A DNA stretch of 64,000 nt from Hyphomicrobiales bacterium (lineage in GTDB: Bacteria > Pseudomonadota > Alphaproteobacteria > Rhizobiales > Rhizobiaceae), in the NCBI GenBank assembly GCA_900472675.1, contig UCJA01000006.1, positions 62,001-126,000 on the forward strand. The letters are read 5' to 3'. Of this stretch, positions 46,531 through 55,846 are shown in pieces. How positions within the stretch are numbered: position 1 is the first letter of the stretch; each line of letters starts with the position of its first letter. Below the pieces are notes generated by a model. That model ran no database searches. It worked only from the letters and a program-made list of their open reading frames with translations, and was not told the origin of the DNA. Position numbers and translations under genes: made by a program.

Positions 46531-47105
46531 GAGGGATCTTTCGGAATCTGGGGATTGGCCGCGCTCGACATGATGCGAGCGACCATGGCGGCTTTCTTGG
46601 CGTCCATTGCGCTGAGGATCTGGCTCGACTGACGGGCCGGCAGGCGCATGATCAGTGCCGCAGCAATGGAGATGTCCATTTCGTTGAACTGCGGCGCGAC
46701 CTCATCAGCCTTCGACGACTTGTAGATGTCGACAAGGCCGTCCTTCGCCTTGCTCATGAAGTCGTCACGCCGCTTCAGCCATTCCTGGTATTCGGCCTTG
46801 CGGGTTTCGAGCGTCTTGATCCGGGCATCGACATCGGCCTGCAGCTGTTCCAGCTCCGTCTTCTGGATCAGGTAGCGCTGGTCGCGGGCCGCATCGACGA
46901 TGGTGCCGCAGTACTGCTGCACTTCCTGCTGGCTGGAAGTAGCCTCCGGCGCCGCGCCGAGAAGCTGCGGCTGGCCCGGCTGTTGTGGCTGCTGGGCTGA
47001 TTGCTGGGCCTGGGCGCCCGGGAAAAAAGCGAAGCAACCAAGGGCTGCCAGGGCCGCGACCGAGCCGCGACGAAACAGGGGGAAAGTGGCGAGATGCTTG
47101 CTCAT
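46527..47105 (-). CDS. motE: MotC chaperone MotE
   Basis: 192 residues with a signal peptide (GSVAALAALGCFAFFPGAQAQ). A Gln/Pro-rich spacer follows, then a coiled coil (LIQKTELEQLQADVDARIKTLETRKAEYQEWLKRR). The C-terminal helical domain (MDISIAAALIMRLPARQSSQILSAMDAKKAAMVARIM) resembles MgtE-N folds. In Sinorhizobium, MotE stabilises periplasmic MotC. It overlaps flgI and flgH at either end by four bases. Confidence 0.9.
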   Translation of the reverse strand: MSKHLATFPLFRRGSVAALAALGCFAFFPGAQAQQSAQQPQQPGQPQLLGAAPEATSSQQEVQQYCGTIVDAARDQRYLIQKTELEQLQADVDARIKTLETRKAEYQEWLKRRDDFMSKAKDGLVDIYKSSKADEVAPQFNEMDISIAAALIMRLPARQSSQILSAMDAKKAAMVARIMSSAANPQIPKDPS

Positions 47106-48220
47106 TGCAGGACGAGCTCCGCTTGCAGGGCACCGGCCGACTTGATCGCCTGGAGGATGGAGATGATGCCATCCGGCTTGACGCCGATGTTGTTCAGCCC
47201 CGCCACCAGGGTCCTGAGGTCAGGGCCTTCGATAACGGCGATCTTGCCGCCGGTCTTTTGGGCCTGGATGTCGGTCTGCGGCTGGACCGCGGTCTCGCCA
47301 TAGGAAAAAGCTTCCGGCTGGACGACCTGAGGCGATTCCGTCACCTGCACGGTGAGCGTACCGTAGCTGACCGCGACCTTCGACACGCGCACGTCGGAAC
47401 CGATGACGATCGTTCCGGTGCGCTCGTTGATCACGACCTTGGCTGGGCTGTCCGTCACGACGATGAGGTTTTCGAGCTCGGCCATCAGCCGGGTCAGATC
47501 GGCGACACGGGGCTTCTGAACCACGACTTCCTGCGAATCGCGGGCTTCCGCGATGGCATCGCCGAAGGTGCGGCGGGCATAGGCGTTGACGGCATCGGCA
47601 ATGCGAACCGCGGTGGAGAAGTCCGGGTTGCGCAGCTGGAAGACGAGATTGACCGAATCCTTGAACTTCGACGGCAGCTCGCGCTCGATAATCGCACCAC
47701 CCGGCACGCGTCCGGCGGTGGTCACGCCTTCCGTGACGGAGGCGGCGGCGCCCTGGGCGCTGAAACCGGAGACGATGACGGAGCCCTGCGCGACCGCGTA
47801 GATCTGGCCGTCGGCGCCGGTGAGTGAGGTCATCACGAGCGTGCCACCGCGCAGAGAGGTGGCATCACCGAGCGAGCTGACCGAGACGTCGATCCGGCTG
47901 CCGGGGCTGGCAAACGAGGGAAGGTTTGTCGTTACCATGACGGCGGCGACGTTCTTGGCCGCACTCTGGCCGCCCTGGGTGGAGATGCCGAGGTTCTGCA
48001 GCATGGCGCGCATCGACTGCTCGGTGAAGGGCGAGGACCGCAGGCTGTCGCCCGATCCCTGGAGACCGACGACCAGGCCGTAGCCGATCAGCTGGTTCTC
48101 GCGGCCCGACTGCAGCGATGCGATGTCCTTGATGCGCGACGAGGTCGCGCTGGCAGCCAGACACGGCTGCACGAGAGCGGCCATCAGGACCGACACGAGG
48201 AGAAGCCTGAGCGTCTTCAT
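47102..48220 (-). CDS. flgI: Flagellar P-ring protein
   Basis: 372 residues. It has a signal peptide (LLLVSVLMAALVQPCLAASA), then SSRIKDIASLQSGRENQLIGYGLVVGLQGSGDSLRSSPFTEQSMRAMLQNLGIS, the FlgI signature. The C-terminus is KTGGKIAVIEGPDLRTLVAGLNNIGVKPDGIISILQAIKSAGALQAELVLQ. It polymerises around the rod in the periplasm with help from FlgA, whose gene overlaps its start. Confidence 0.96.
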   Translation of the reverse strand: MKTLRLLLVSVLMAALVQPCLAASATSSRIKDIASLQSGRENQLIGYGLVVGLQGSGDSLRSSPFTEQSMRAMLQNLGISTQGGQSAAKNVAAVMVTTNLPSFASPGSRIDVSVSSLGDATSLRGGTLVMTSLTGADGQIYAVAQGSVIVSGFSAQGAAASVTEGVTTAGRVPGGAIIERELPSKFKDSVNLVFQLRNPDFSTAVRIADAVNAYARRTFGDAIAEARDSQEVVVQKPRVADLTRLMAELENLIVVTDSPAKVVINERTGTIVIGSDVRVSKVAVSYGTLTVQVTESPQVVQPEAFSYGETAVQPQTDIQAQKTGGKIAVIEGPDLRTLVAGLNNIGVKPDGIISILQAIKSAGALQAELVLQ

Positions 48221-48693
48221 CTTTGCAGAACCTCTACGCTTCCGTCAGCCATGACCGTGCCGCTGACGGTGACGCCGGTATCCAGATTGCGCACCTTGAT
48301 CAGGTCACCGACCATGGCATCCTGGGTGGAGGAGCCGCGCGCGGAGATCACCATCTGCGACGAAGAGAAGGTCAGGCGGACGTTGTTGCCGCGCTTGACG
48401 GCAAAGGGTTCCTGGAGGAGACCGAGCGGAATGGTGCGGCCGGCGATCAGCGTGCGCCTGGCGACCTTGCCCACGACCTGTTCGAGTGCGCTGGCATAGC
48501 CCGGCGCGAGGTTGGGGTTGGTCACTGCCACCGCATCCACCGCGCTTTCGCTGATCACGTCGCCCGGGTAGATGGTGATGGATGGCACGACCGCATATTT
48601 TGCCTGGGCGAATGCGGCCGCCGGACCGATGAGGGCGGCGAAGACCGCCCCGACCAGCCAGTTCTTCATTACGTTTTTCAGGCAAAGCATCAT
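48217..48693 (-). CDS. flgA: P-ring assembly chaperone
   Basis: 158 residues. A signal peptide (NWLVGAVFAALIGPAAAFAQA) is followed by the SAF-like domain (PGDVISESAVDAVAVTNPNLAPGYASALEQVVGKVARRTLIAGRTIPLGLLQEP). The start at 48693 has AGAGGA six bases upstream. FlgA is the periplasmic chaperone of FlgI. Overlapping stops and starts on both sides show tight coupling. Confidence 0.93.
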   Translation of the reverse strand: MMLCLKNVMKNWLVGAVFAALIGPAAAFAQAKYAVVPSITIYPGDVISESAVDAVAVTNPNLAPGYASALEQVVGKVARRTLIAGRTIPLGLLQEPFAVKRGNNVRLTFSSSQMVISARGSSTQDAMVGDLIKVRNLDTGVTVSGTVMADGSVEVLQR

Positions 48694-48714
48694 GCTTATC
48701 CTCTTCCCATCGGG

Positions 48715-49503
48715 CTATTTCAGGTTCTTGCTGACGATCTGGGCCATTTCGTCGGCCGTGGTGATGACCTTGGAATTCATCTCGTAAGCGCGCTGGGCGG
48801 AGATGAGATCGGTGATCTCCTTGACCGCATCGACGTTGGAGTTTTCCAGGTAGGCCTGCTTGAGGTAACCGAAGCCGGTTTCCTGCGGATTGGCGACCAC
48901 GGGGGCGCCAGAGGCCGGGGTTTCCTGGAAAAGGTTGTCGCCGAGCGGCTTCAGGCCGGCATCGTTGACGAAGTTGGTCAGGGTGATCTGGCCGAGATTG
49001 GTGGTGGTCGACGAGGTGCCGATGGTGGCCGTCACGACGCCGTCCTGGCTAACCGTTACCTGGGTCGCATCCTGCGGAATGGTGATCTGCGGGATCACGC
49101 CATAGCCGTCAGCGGTGACCAGGCGCCCGGTCGAATCCTTGTTGAAGGAGCCGGCGCGGGTGTAGAGCGTTTCGCCGTTGGTGCCTTCGACCATGAACCA
49201 GCCACGGCCGACGATGGCCATGTCGAGGTCGTTGCCGGTCTGGGTGACTTCGCCCTGGATGTGCAGCTTGCGGACCGCCTGGGTCTGCACGCCGAGGCCG
49301 ATGTTGGCGCCTTCGGGCACTTCCGACTGGTTGGCGCGGTTGGCGACGCCCTGGGCCTTCTCGGTTTGGTAGAGAAGGTCGGTGAATTCAGCCCGCGACC
49401 GCTTGAAGCCGGTCGTGTTGATGTTGGCGATGTTGTTGGCGATGACCTCAAGATTGGTCTGCTGCGCGTCCATACCGGTGGCAGCGATGGCGAGTGCTCT
49501 CAT
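48715..49503 (-). CDS. flgG: Distal rod protein
   Basis: 262 residues. [46 protein letters not shown] is the classical FlgG opening with the ANNIANxNTTGFK motif. It ends [37 protein letters not shown]. It builds the distal rod crossing the P and L rings. Confidence 0.96.
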   Translation of the reverse strand: MRALAIAATGMDAQQTNLEVIANNIANINTTGFKRSRAEFTDLLYQTEKAQGVANRANQSEVPEGANIGLGVQTQAVRKLHIQGEVTQTGNDLDMAIVGRGWFMVEGTNGETLYTRAGSFNKDSTGRLVTADGYGVIPQITIPQDATQVTVSQDGVVTATIGTSSTTTNLGQITLTNFVNDAGLKPLGDNLFQETPASGAPVVANPQETGFGYLKQAYLENSNVDAVKEITDLISAQRAYEMNSKVITTADEMAQIVSKNLK

Positions 49504-49521
49504 GGCTTATCGTTCCAATCT

Positions 49522-49860
49522 CTAGATCTGCATCTTGGTGACGTCGAGGAAGGCCGCGACGATCTTGTCGCGGAATGCCGTCGCGGTCTTCAGCGTCTGC
49601 TCGGCCTGGAGCACGGCATCCACCACTTCACGGGTGTTGGCCTTGCCCTGGATGCCGGCAAGCGAAGCGGTTTCGCCGCCCTTCAGGGAGTTGACCGCAT
49701 CCTTGGCCATGCTGCCCATGATCTCTCCGAAGCCCGGACCGGCAACTGCCGTGCCAGCGACATTGGCCACCGCGCCGAGCGCCTTGGAGATGGCGGTGTC
49801 GCCCGAGACGCCGTCCGTCTTCTGGGAAAAGAGGCCCAGGCCCTCGATGGGATTGATCAT
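49522..49860 (-). CDS. fliE: Flagellar hook-basal body protein
   Basis: 112 residues. The C-terminal half (SLKGGETASLAGIQGKANTREVVDAVLQAEQTLKTATAFRDKIVAAFLDVTKMQI) is the FliE signature; the N-terminus is longer and Gly/Ala-rich. It joins the MS ring to the rod. It follows flgC by two bases. Confidence 0.93.
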   Translation of the reverse strand: MINPIEGLGLFSQKTDGVSGDTAISKALGAVANVAGTAVAGPGFGEIMGSMAKDAVNSLKGGETASLAGIQGKANTREVVDAVLQAEQTLKTATAFRDKIVAAFLDVTKMQI

Positions 49861-49862
49861 GT

Positions 49863-50276
49863 CTAACCTTTCAGAAGATCGATGGTCGCCGAGATCAGAT
49901 CCCGCGACTGGCGAATGCTTTGGAGATTGGCCTCATAGCTGCGATTGGCTTCGCGCAGGTCGGCCATTTCGATGAGCATGTTGACGTTCGGCAGCTTGAC
50001 CATGCCGTTCTTGTCGGCGGCCGGGCTGCTGGGGTCGTGTTCTTCGGTGAAATTGCCCTTGTCCACGCCGATCTTCTTGACGTTCACCATGTGGACGCCA
50101 CTGGCGCGGTCCATGGCGTTGCCGAAGGTGATCGTTTTGCGGCGATAGGGATCGGCACCCGACGTGTCGCCGGTGGTGCGGGAGTTGGCAATGTTTTCCG
50201 ATACAACGCGCAGTCTGGTTGCTTGCGCTTCCATACCGCTGCCGGAGATCTTCAGGGCTGCTGATAGAGGATCCAT
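49863..50276 (-). CDS. flgC: Proximal rod protein
   Basis: 137 residues. [37 protein letters not shown] opens with the rod motif and [42 protein letters not shown] closes it. A standard FlgC in size and place. Confidence 0.95.
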   Translation of the reverse strand: MDPLSAALKISGSGMEAQATRLRVVSENIANSRTTGDTSGADPYRRKTITFGNAMDRASGVHMVNVKKIGVDKGNFTEEHDPSSPAADKNGMVKLPNVNMLIEMADLREANRSYEANLQSIRQSRDLISATIDLLKG

Positions 50277-50281
50277 GGGTC

Positions 50282-50671
50282 TTACTTCCCGAGTGCCGTC
50301 AACATCATGTTGTGGAACGCCTTGACCAGCTGGGTATTCAGCTCGAACTGGCGCTTGATTTCGCCGCTTTTGGAAAGCTCGCTGGCGACTGCGACGGTGT
50401 TGCCGGATTCCTGCTCACCGATTTCGTTATTCAGATCCTCATCCTTCACCTCGATCCGGTCCGAACCCGCCATGTCGCCAGCGATATGACCGGCATTGGT
50501 GCGGGCCATGGGCACGTAGGAGGACTCAAGGACAGACTGGAAAGGCGTGACGTCCTGGGCGCGGAACTTCGGCGTATTGGCGTTCGCGATGTTCGTGCTG
50601 ACCACTTGTTGCCGGATCGACAGCCACTCCGCCTGCTTTGACGCAAGCTCAAACAATTGTATCGACTGCAT
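50282..50671 (-). CDS. flgB: Proximal rod protein
   Basis: 129 residues. [41 protein letters not shown] carries the rod-protein NIANANTP motif. ATG at 50671 with GGAGA upstream was chosen; the frame is open to 50821 but the extra part is unlike any FlgB. It heads the ten-gene operon ending with fliP. A Rem-box-like motif lies 42 bases upstream. Confidence 0.94.
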   Translation of the reverse strand: MQSIQLFELASKQAEWLSIRQQVVSTNIANANTPKFRAQDVTPFQSVLESSYVPMARTNAGHIAGDMAGSDRIEVKDEDLNNEIGEQESGNTVAVASELSKSGEIKRQFELNTQLVKAFHNMMLTALGK

Positions 50672-50713
50672 CGACTGATCTCCGTCTTCTCGACAAAGAC
50701 CTAGCCCTAGAAA

Positions 50714-50727
50714 CTTGCGTGGGACTG
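50714..50727 (-). promoter_or_regulatory. Rem-box-like motif upstream of flgB
   Basis: CTTGCGTGGGACTG on the plus strand matches 11 of 14 bases of the flgE/flgF/motA motif, in the same orientation. It lies 42 bases before the flgB ATG, nearly the same spacing as at flgE (45) and motA (53). Confidence 0.55.
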
Positions 50728-50920
50728 GTGAATGCGCGGTTTTGCATGGACGGAGGCGGCAAGGAGCCTGCGGTGCCGGTTGAGCAAGGCTTAACCTTCT
50801 GTTAACCGTAAATGCAGACATTGCTTCCGGTGCGGAGCGTGTGTTCTGCGCAGACGGCGGGCATGAAGCTGCCGGATCTCAGCCAGATGATTGGCAAATT
50901 TCCCTTTTTTTCCAAGGATC

Positions 50921-51895
50921 ATGCCGATGTCCGACGCCATCATGACCAGCTATATCCAGAGTGCGCTCCAGACCCTGCTGTTTGTGAATGATTCGCTGGA
51001 CAAGACCCAGCAGCAGACCTCCAGCGGCTTGAAGATCAACTCGCCGGCGGACAATGCGAGCTACTGGTCGGTCGCCAATTCGATGACCTCGGACAAGAAT
51101 ATCATGACGAGCGTCAGCGATGCGCTTGGGCTGGGTGCGTCCAAAGTCGACGCAGCCTATTCCGCGGTCTCCGCCTCGATCGACGTCATCGACGAGATCT
51201 CCGCCCAGCTGACCACCGCCAAGGAAGACGGCGTCGACAAGACGAAGGTCAACGCGACGCTGACCGATCTCAAGGCCACCCTCAATTCCCTGATCCGCTC
51301 GGCGACCTTCGGCAGCGACAACTGGCTCTACAACACGGCGGAGGCTCCGGCAGGCAATAAATCCGTGCCGATGTACTTCCAGCGCAATGTCGCCGGCGCT
51401 GTGTCGCTCTCCTATGTCTCCTTCGATGCCTCCAGCTCTACGCTGATCGACAAGGCCGATGCGAGCCGCGGCCTGCTGACCGGCAATATCGATGCCAGCA
51501 CGCTGGGCGGCGACACCACCGGCCCCTCCCCGCGGAACTACTACCTGATCGACGCCGGCTCCACGATCCCTGCCACAGGATCGCCTGTTGCACTGTCGGA
51601 CACCACCACCTCCGGCGAGATTGACGACATGATCAACGTGATGAATTCTGTGCGGACCAAGCTCACCACGATGGGTTCGACGCTCGGCACCATGTCGAAC
51701 CGCATCGACACCCAGAGCGCGTTCGTGTCCGACCTTTCCGACGTGTTCGATACCAGCGTCTCGAACCTGATCGACGCGAATATGGAAGAGGCCTCAACCA
51801 AGCTTTCCGCCTACCAGGCGCAGCAGCAGCTGTCGTCGCAGATCCTCGGCATGGCCAATACGCACCTGCAGAGCCTGGCAACGCTGTTCCGCTGA
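50921..51895 (+). CDS. Flagellin 4, divergent
   Basis: 324 residues. The N-terminus (MTSYIQSALQTLLFVNDSLDKTQQQTSSGLKINSPADNASYWSVANSMTSDKN) and the C-terminus (MSNRIDTQSAFVSDLSDVFDTSVSNLIDANMEEASTKLSAYQAQQQL) are flagellin D0/D1. They share only part of their residues with flagellins 1-3, and the middle is longer. It lies apart from the others, divergent from flgB. AAGGATC precedes the ATG at 50921; ATGs at 50927 and 50942 are alternatives. It corresponds in type to the minor fourth flagellin of other rhizobia. Confidence 0.9.
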   Translation: MPMSDAIMTSYIQSALQTLLFVNDSLDKTQQQTSSGLKINSPADNASYWSVANSMTSDKNIMTSVSDALGLGASKVDAAYSAVSASIDVIDEISAQLTTAKEDGVDKTKVNATLTDLKATLNSLIRSATFGSDNWLYNTAEAPAGNKSVPMYFQRNVAGAVSLSYVSFDASSSTLIDKADASRGLLTGNIDASTLGGDTTGPSPRNYYLIDAGSTIPATGSPVALSDTTTSGEIDDMINVMNSVRTKLTTMGSTLGTMSNRIDTQSAFVSDLSDVFDTSVSNLIDANMEEASTKLSAYQAQQQLSSQILGMANTHLQSLATLFR

Positions 51896-52017
51896 TCGAG
51901 GAGGCCGGCCGCAGGGTTTGCCGCGCGGCATCGGCCACACCGAGGCCCGCGGTGCGAAAGCCCCACAATGCCAAAGCCATGTCCTGATGATGGAGCCTGG
52001 AAGCGGGAGGGCCGCTT

Positions 52018-52584
52018 CTACTTCGCGCTCTCGTAGGTCTCGCCGGTCGAGGTGATGATGACCCACTTGCCGTTCTTCTGGGTCATGGCGGCAAGGCGGC
52101 TGTTGTCGGGCAGGATCGAGCCCTTCTGGACAATGTACATGCCGTTGCCGTCCTCGATCATCGCGCGGCCGTTGGCGACATGCAGAAGCCGGAAACCGGA
52201 TCGACCCGGGAAAGGCTGAGCCGTTCCCATATCTGTCCCATCACCGCCCGGTCCCGGCTTCGGGATGGTCGCCGTGACCAGCGTATCCGACGGGTCCTTG
52301 ATGTCATCCGGCGCCCGGGCAATCGCCATCGGCGGCACTTCCACTGCGTCCCGGTGGCGGAAGCTGTGGACATTGCGCAGCTGTTCCCAGCCATCGACGC
52401 TGATGCCGAACTTGTCCTGGTTCAGAAAAACGTACCAGGGGAAAAGCGCCGCAGCGATGGCCAGAACTGCAGCGCCTGCCTTCAAGGACAGCTCGCCGCG
52501 GGTGCTGTCGCGCCCGGACATCCGGTTCTTCTTGAAGCGCCGGGGTCTCGTCTTGAGGGTCTGGGAAGGCTTCATCATCTTCAT
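52018..52584 (-). CDS. Membrane-anchored protein coupled to fliI
   Basis: 188 residues: a basic N-terminus, one membrane helix (AGAAVLAIAAALFPWYVFLN), then a periplasmic part. The C-terminal module (GRSGFRLLHVANGRAMIEDGNGMYIVQKGSILPDNSRLAAMTQKNGKWVIITSTGETYES) looks like a small beta domain. The ATG overlaps the fliI stop (ATGA). I do not recognise a named family. It takes the place where fliJ stands in other bacteria, but its membrane anchor and beta domain exclude FliJ. A motor or basal-body role is inferred from the operon. Confidence 0.8.
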   Translation of the reverse strand: MKMMKPSQTLKTRPRRFKKNRMSGRDSTRGELSLKAGAAVLAIAAALFPWYVFLNQDKFGISVDGWEQLRNVHSFRHRDAVEVPPMAIARAPDDIKDPSDTLVTATIPKPGPGGDGTDMGTAQPFPGRSGFRLLHVANGRAMIEDGNGMYIVQKGSILPDNSRLAAMTQKNGKWVIITSTGETYESAK

Positions 52585-53969
52585 CGCTTCGCGGCCAACG
52601 GGCTTCCACCTGCCGCCACATTGCGCAACGCGATGGCCAGTTCGGCGTAGGCGTCGACGACCGGCTTGTCGGCGGGGGTCTGCTTGAGGGTTTCGTAGAT
52701 TGCGGGAACCTGCTTCACCGCCATGTCGAGATCGGCATCCGCACCGGGGCGGTAGCCGCCGATCAGGCGAAGGTCGCGCGTCTCTTCGTAGCGGTGCATG
52801 AGCGTCTTCAGCCGCATGACGAGACGTTCCTGATCCGGGGTCCAGGCCTTGCGGGCGAGGCGCGAGATAGAGGCAAGCGGGTTGATCGGTGGATAGCGGC
52901 CCTCGTCGGCCAGGCTTCGCTCCAGAACGATGTGCCCGTCGAGAATGCCACGCGTGGAGTCCGCAACCGGATCGTTGTGGTTGTCGCCGTCGACCAGGAC
53001 GGAGATGATGGCGGTGATGGTGCCGCTTCCCTCCAGGCCCGGGCCGGCCCGCTCCAAAAGTTTCGGCAGTTCGGTGAAGACCGAGGCGGGGTAGCCGCGG
53101 GAAATGGGCAGCTCGCCGCCGGCGATCGCAACCTCGCGCACCGCATGGGCAAAGCGGGTGACGCTGTCGGCGATGAACAGCACGTTCTCGCCCTGGTCGC
53201 GGAAATGTTCGGCAATGGTCATTGCGACCAGCGGCGCCATCTTGCGCAGCATCGGGCTTTCGTCGCTGGTGGCGACGACCGCGATCGACTTGCGCATGTT
53301 TTCGCCCAGCGTGTCCTCGATGAACTCGCGCACTTCGCGGCCACGTTCGCCTACGAGGGCAATCACGACGCGGTCGAAGGCATCGGCGCTCGCCAGCATG
53401 GACAGAAGCGTGGACTTGCCGACGCCCGAGCCCGCAAAGATGCCGAGGCGCTGCCCGTAGCAAAGGGGCGTGAAGATATCGATCGCCTTGACGCCCGTGC
53501 GGAAACCCTTGTCGACACGGCGGCGGGACATGGAGGCAGGTGCCGTGTTGATGATCGACCGGCCGGATGCGCCTTGCTCGAGGGGACCCTTGCCATCGAT
53601 CGGCCTGCAGAGGGCGTCGATCGCCCGGCCGCACCAGTCGTCGTGCGGCGAAACCTTGAATTCCCCGATGCGCAGGACGCTGTCGCGGATGCTGATCGGC
53701 TCGCCCGGCTCGATCGGGCAGACCTGAACTTCTTCCGAGGCGACCCTGATGACCTGGCCGAGATGGGTGCCTGCCTTGCTGCAGTGCTCGACGAAATCCC
53801 CGAGCCTGACGTGCTTCGACAGGCCGCTCACGGCATAATGCGTGGCGGAAATCGCGGTTACGACGCCACCATGCGCGATGGAGAAATCCGGATCCACCTG
53901 GCGCGCCACTAGGGCTGCCAAGTGATCGAGCTTCTCGAATGGGCTGCTTAGGCTCTGGTTCACCGTCAT
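52581..53969 (-). CDS. fliI: Flagellar export ATPase
   Basis: 462 residues. Walker A is GIFAGSGVGKSTLLSMLAS near residue 170. VVIALVGERGREVREFIED follows, then the Walker B region NVLFIADSVTRFAHAVREVA and FTELPKLLERAG. It energises substrate delivery to FlhA. Candidate partners FliH (37899) and FliJ (23310) are encoded elsewhere in the cluster. It follows flgF. Confidence 0.96.
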   Translation of the reverse strand: MTVNQSLSSPFEKLDHLAALVARQVDPDFSIAHGGVVTAISATHYAVSGLSKHVRLGDFVEHCSKAGTHLGQVIRVASEEVQVCPIEPGEPISIRDSVLRIGEFKVSPHDDWCGRAIDALCRPIDGKGPLEQGASGRSIINTAPASMSRRRVDKGFRTGVKAIDIFTPLCYGQRLGIFAGSGVGKSTLLSMLASADAFDRVVIALVGERGREVREFIEDTLGENMRKSIAVVATSDESPMLRKMAPLVAMTIAEHFRDQGENVLFIADSVTRFAHAVREVAIAGGELPISRGYPASVFTELPKLLERAGPGLEGSGTITAIISVLVDGDNHNDPVADSTRGILDGHIVLERSLADEGRYPPINPLASISRLARKAWTPDQERLVMRLKTLMHRYEETRDLRLIGGYRPGADADLDMAVKQVPAIYETLKQTPADKPVVDAYAELAIALRNVAAGGSPLAAKR

Positions 53970-53986
53970 GTCCTAATCCGACCCGC

Positions 53987-54721
53987 TTACTGGCTGCCGC
54001 CCAAGGTCTTGATGGCGTCGGTGAAGCTGTTTTCCGTAGAGCTCATCATCGAGGAGATGCTCTCGAAATTGCGGTTGATCGAAATCAGCTGCGTCATCTC
54101 GCTGATGCCGTTGACGTTGGACTGTTCGATAAAGCCCTGGAGGACACCGATGTTCTTGTCGTCGACGACCGGCTGCGCGCCACCTGAGGGAAGGATGCCG
54201 CTGTTGTCATAGCGGAGGAAGCCCTTCGAGAGGTCTGTCTGGAACAGTCCGATCGAGGCCACTGGCCTGCCGTTCTGGAAGATGCGTCCGTCGACACCGA
54301 CGGAGGGCGGGCCGCCGTTGCGATCAAGCTGGATTGCGCCGCCGCCGGAATCCAGAACCGGATAGCCCTTCATGGACAGGAGCTCGCCGGTTTCGGCCAT
54401 GGTGAAGCGGCCGTCTCGGGTGAGAACCTGGCCCGAGGGCGTATCAACGGCCAGCCAGGCATCGCCCTTGACGGCGAAGTCCAGCGGATTGTCTGTCTTT
54501 TGCAATTCGCCCGACTGGGTCGACAGGTAGTCGTTGCCCTGGGAGACGAAGGACACGTTGGTGGAGATATTGTTGTCGATGCCGGACAGGAGTTCGTCGA
54601 ACTTGACCTCAGTGGCGCGGAAGCCGACCGTATTCATGTTGGCCATGTTGTCCGCAACGGTGTTGAGGCGGCGCTCCAGCGCCATCTGCGCGGACAGCCC
54701 GACATAAAGTCCCGATTGCAT
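53987..54721 (-). CDS. flgF: Proximal rod protein
   Basis: 244 residues. It opens LYVGLSAQMALERRLNTVADNMANMNTVGFRATEVKFDELL, the rod motif, and ends SNVNGISEMTQLISINRNFESISSMMSSTENSFTDAIKTLGG. It heads flgF-fliI-orf and is divergent from motA. A perfect copy of the Rem-box candidate lies 89 bases upstream. Confidence 0.94.
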   Translation of the reverse strand: MQSGLYVGLSAQMALERRLNTVADNMANMNTVGFRATEVKFDELLSGIDNNISTNVSFVSQGNDYLSTQSGELQKTDNPLDFAVKGDAWLAVDTPSGQVLTRDGRFTMAETGELLSMKGYPVLDSGGGAIQLDRNGGPPSVGVDGRIFQNGRPVASIGLFQTDLSKGFLRYDNSGILPSGGAQPVVDDKNIGVLQGFIEQSNVNGISEMTQLISINRNFESISSMMSSTENSFTDAIKTLGGSQ

Positions 54722-54810
54722 CGATGGATTCTCCTACGAAGAAGCTCCCTCCCATCGAGGAAGCGTCGAGTGGCCTGAAACCGGCCTTGCGCAGATCCAA
54801 CCAAAGATTG

Positions 54811-54824
54811 CTTGCGTGAAGCTG
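54811..54824 (-). promoter_or_regulatory. Rem-box candidate facing flgF
   Basis: CTTGCGTGAAGCTG on the plus strand, identical to the flgE copy, 89 bases before the flgF ATG. Confidence 0.65.
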
Positions 54825-54903
54825 TTGGGCGGGATTCCCCTTTATTGATCCGCTGCCGCTTTAACTACGCTGGCCCTCGCCCACCAGTGGTGGTGCCGCA
54901 AGC

Positions 54904-54917
54904 CAGCTTCACGCAAG
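54904..54917 (+). promoter_or_regulatory. Rem-box candidate facing motA
   Basis: CAGCTTCACGCAAG on the plus strand, the exact reverse complement of the flgF copy, 53 bases before the motA ATG. Confidence 0.65.
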
Positions 54918-54970
54918 GCAGCCCCCGTATCCCTCATGGCGGCTGAAATGACGTCAGGTACGGATCAAAG

Positions 54971-55843
54971 ATGACTATAATTCTGGGTTTCATGATCACC
55001 ATCGGCTGCGTGCTGGGCGGCTTCATGGCCATGGGCGGGCATCTGAACGTATTGGTTCAGCCCTTCGAGCTCATGATCATCGGCGGTGCCGGCATCGGCG
55101 GCTTCATCATGGCCAACCCGATGAAAGTGGTGAAGGATTCCGGCAAGGCCTTGCTCGAAGCCTTCAAGTTCGCGGTCCCCAAGGACCGGGAATACCTCGA
55201 CATTCTCGGCGTGCTCTATGCCCTGATGCGCGACCTGCGCACCAAGCCGCGCAACGAGATCGAAGCGCATATCGACAATCCCGAAGAATCCTCGATCTTC
55301 CAGAGCGCTCCGACCGTCCTCAAGAACAAGCAGCTGACAGTGTTCATCTGCGATTACGTCCGACTCATCATCATCGGCAATGCCCGCAGCCACGAGATCG
55401 AGGCGCTGATGGACGAGGAGCTGGAAACCATGCTCAGCGACCGGCTGAAGCCCTACCATGCGATTACGGCGATGGGCGATTCCTTCCCGGCGATCGGCAT
55501 CGTGGCGGCGGTTCTCGGGGTCATCAAGGCCATGGGCAAGATCAATGAGTCCCCTGAAGTTCTGGGCGGCCTGATCGGCGCGGCGCTGGTCGGCACCATG
55601 CTCGGCATCGTGCTGTCCTATTGCATCTGCAACCCGCTCACCTCGCAGATCAAGATCGTGCGCACCAAGCAGCATCGTCTCTATACGATCGTGAAGCAGA
55701 CCCTGATCGCCTACATGAACGGCTCCGTTCCGCAGGTTGCCCTGGAATACGGCCGCAAGACCATCGGCAACGGCGACCGTCCGTCGATCGACGCGGTGGA
55801 GCAGGAAATGATGAACCCCGGCGGCGAAGGCAAGGCGGCTTAA
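54971..55843 (+). CDS. motA: Flagellar stator protein MotA
   Basis: 290 residues, four membrane segments. The first pair is at about residues 4-50 ([38 protein letters not shown]). The second pair is near 170-230 ([44 protein letters not shown]). The cytoplasmic loop between them carries the charged residues that touch FliG. It forms the proton channel with MotB. The next gene, fliM, begins four bases after its stop. Confidence 0.96.
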   Translation: MTIILGFMITIGCVLGGFMAMGGHLNVLVQPFELMIIGGAGIGGFIMANPMKVVKDSGKALLEAFKFAVPKDREYLDILGVLYALMRDLRTKPRNEIEAHIDNPEESSIFQSAPTVLKNKQLTVFICDYVRLIIIGNARSHEIEALMDEELETMLSDRLKPYHAITAMGDSFPAIGIVAAVLGVIKAMGKINESPEVLGGLIGAALVGTMLGIVLSYCICNPLTSQIKIVRTKQHRLYTIVKQTLIAYMNGSVPQVALEYGRKTIGNGDRPSIDAVEQEMMNPGGEGKAA

Positions 55844-55846
55844 CCG

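Larger units (their letters stand above)
54722..54970. promoter_or_regulatory. Divergent promoter region flgF / motA
   Basis: 249 bases with no gene. It contains two copies of the 14-bp motif in inverted orientation (54811-54824 and 54904-54917), one facing each operon, separated by 79 bases. This arrangement suggests one regulator-controlled region for both directions. Confidence 0.65.

Noticed and set aside
52585..53634. Upstream extension of the frame of the gene at 52018 through fliI
   Set aside because: It overlaps fliI in another frame and gives Arg/His/Pro-rich sequence; the real start is the ATG overlapping the fliI stop at 52584.
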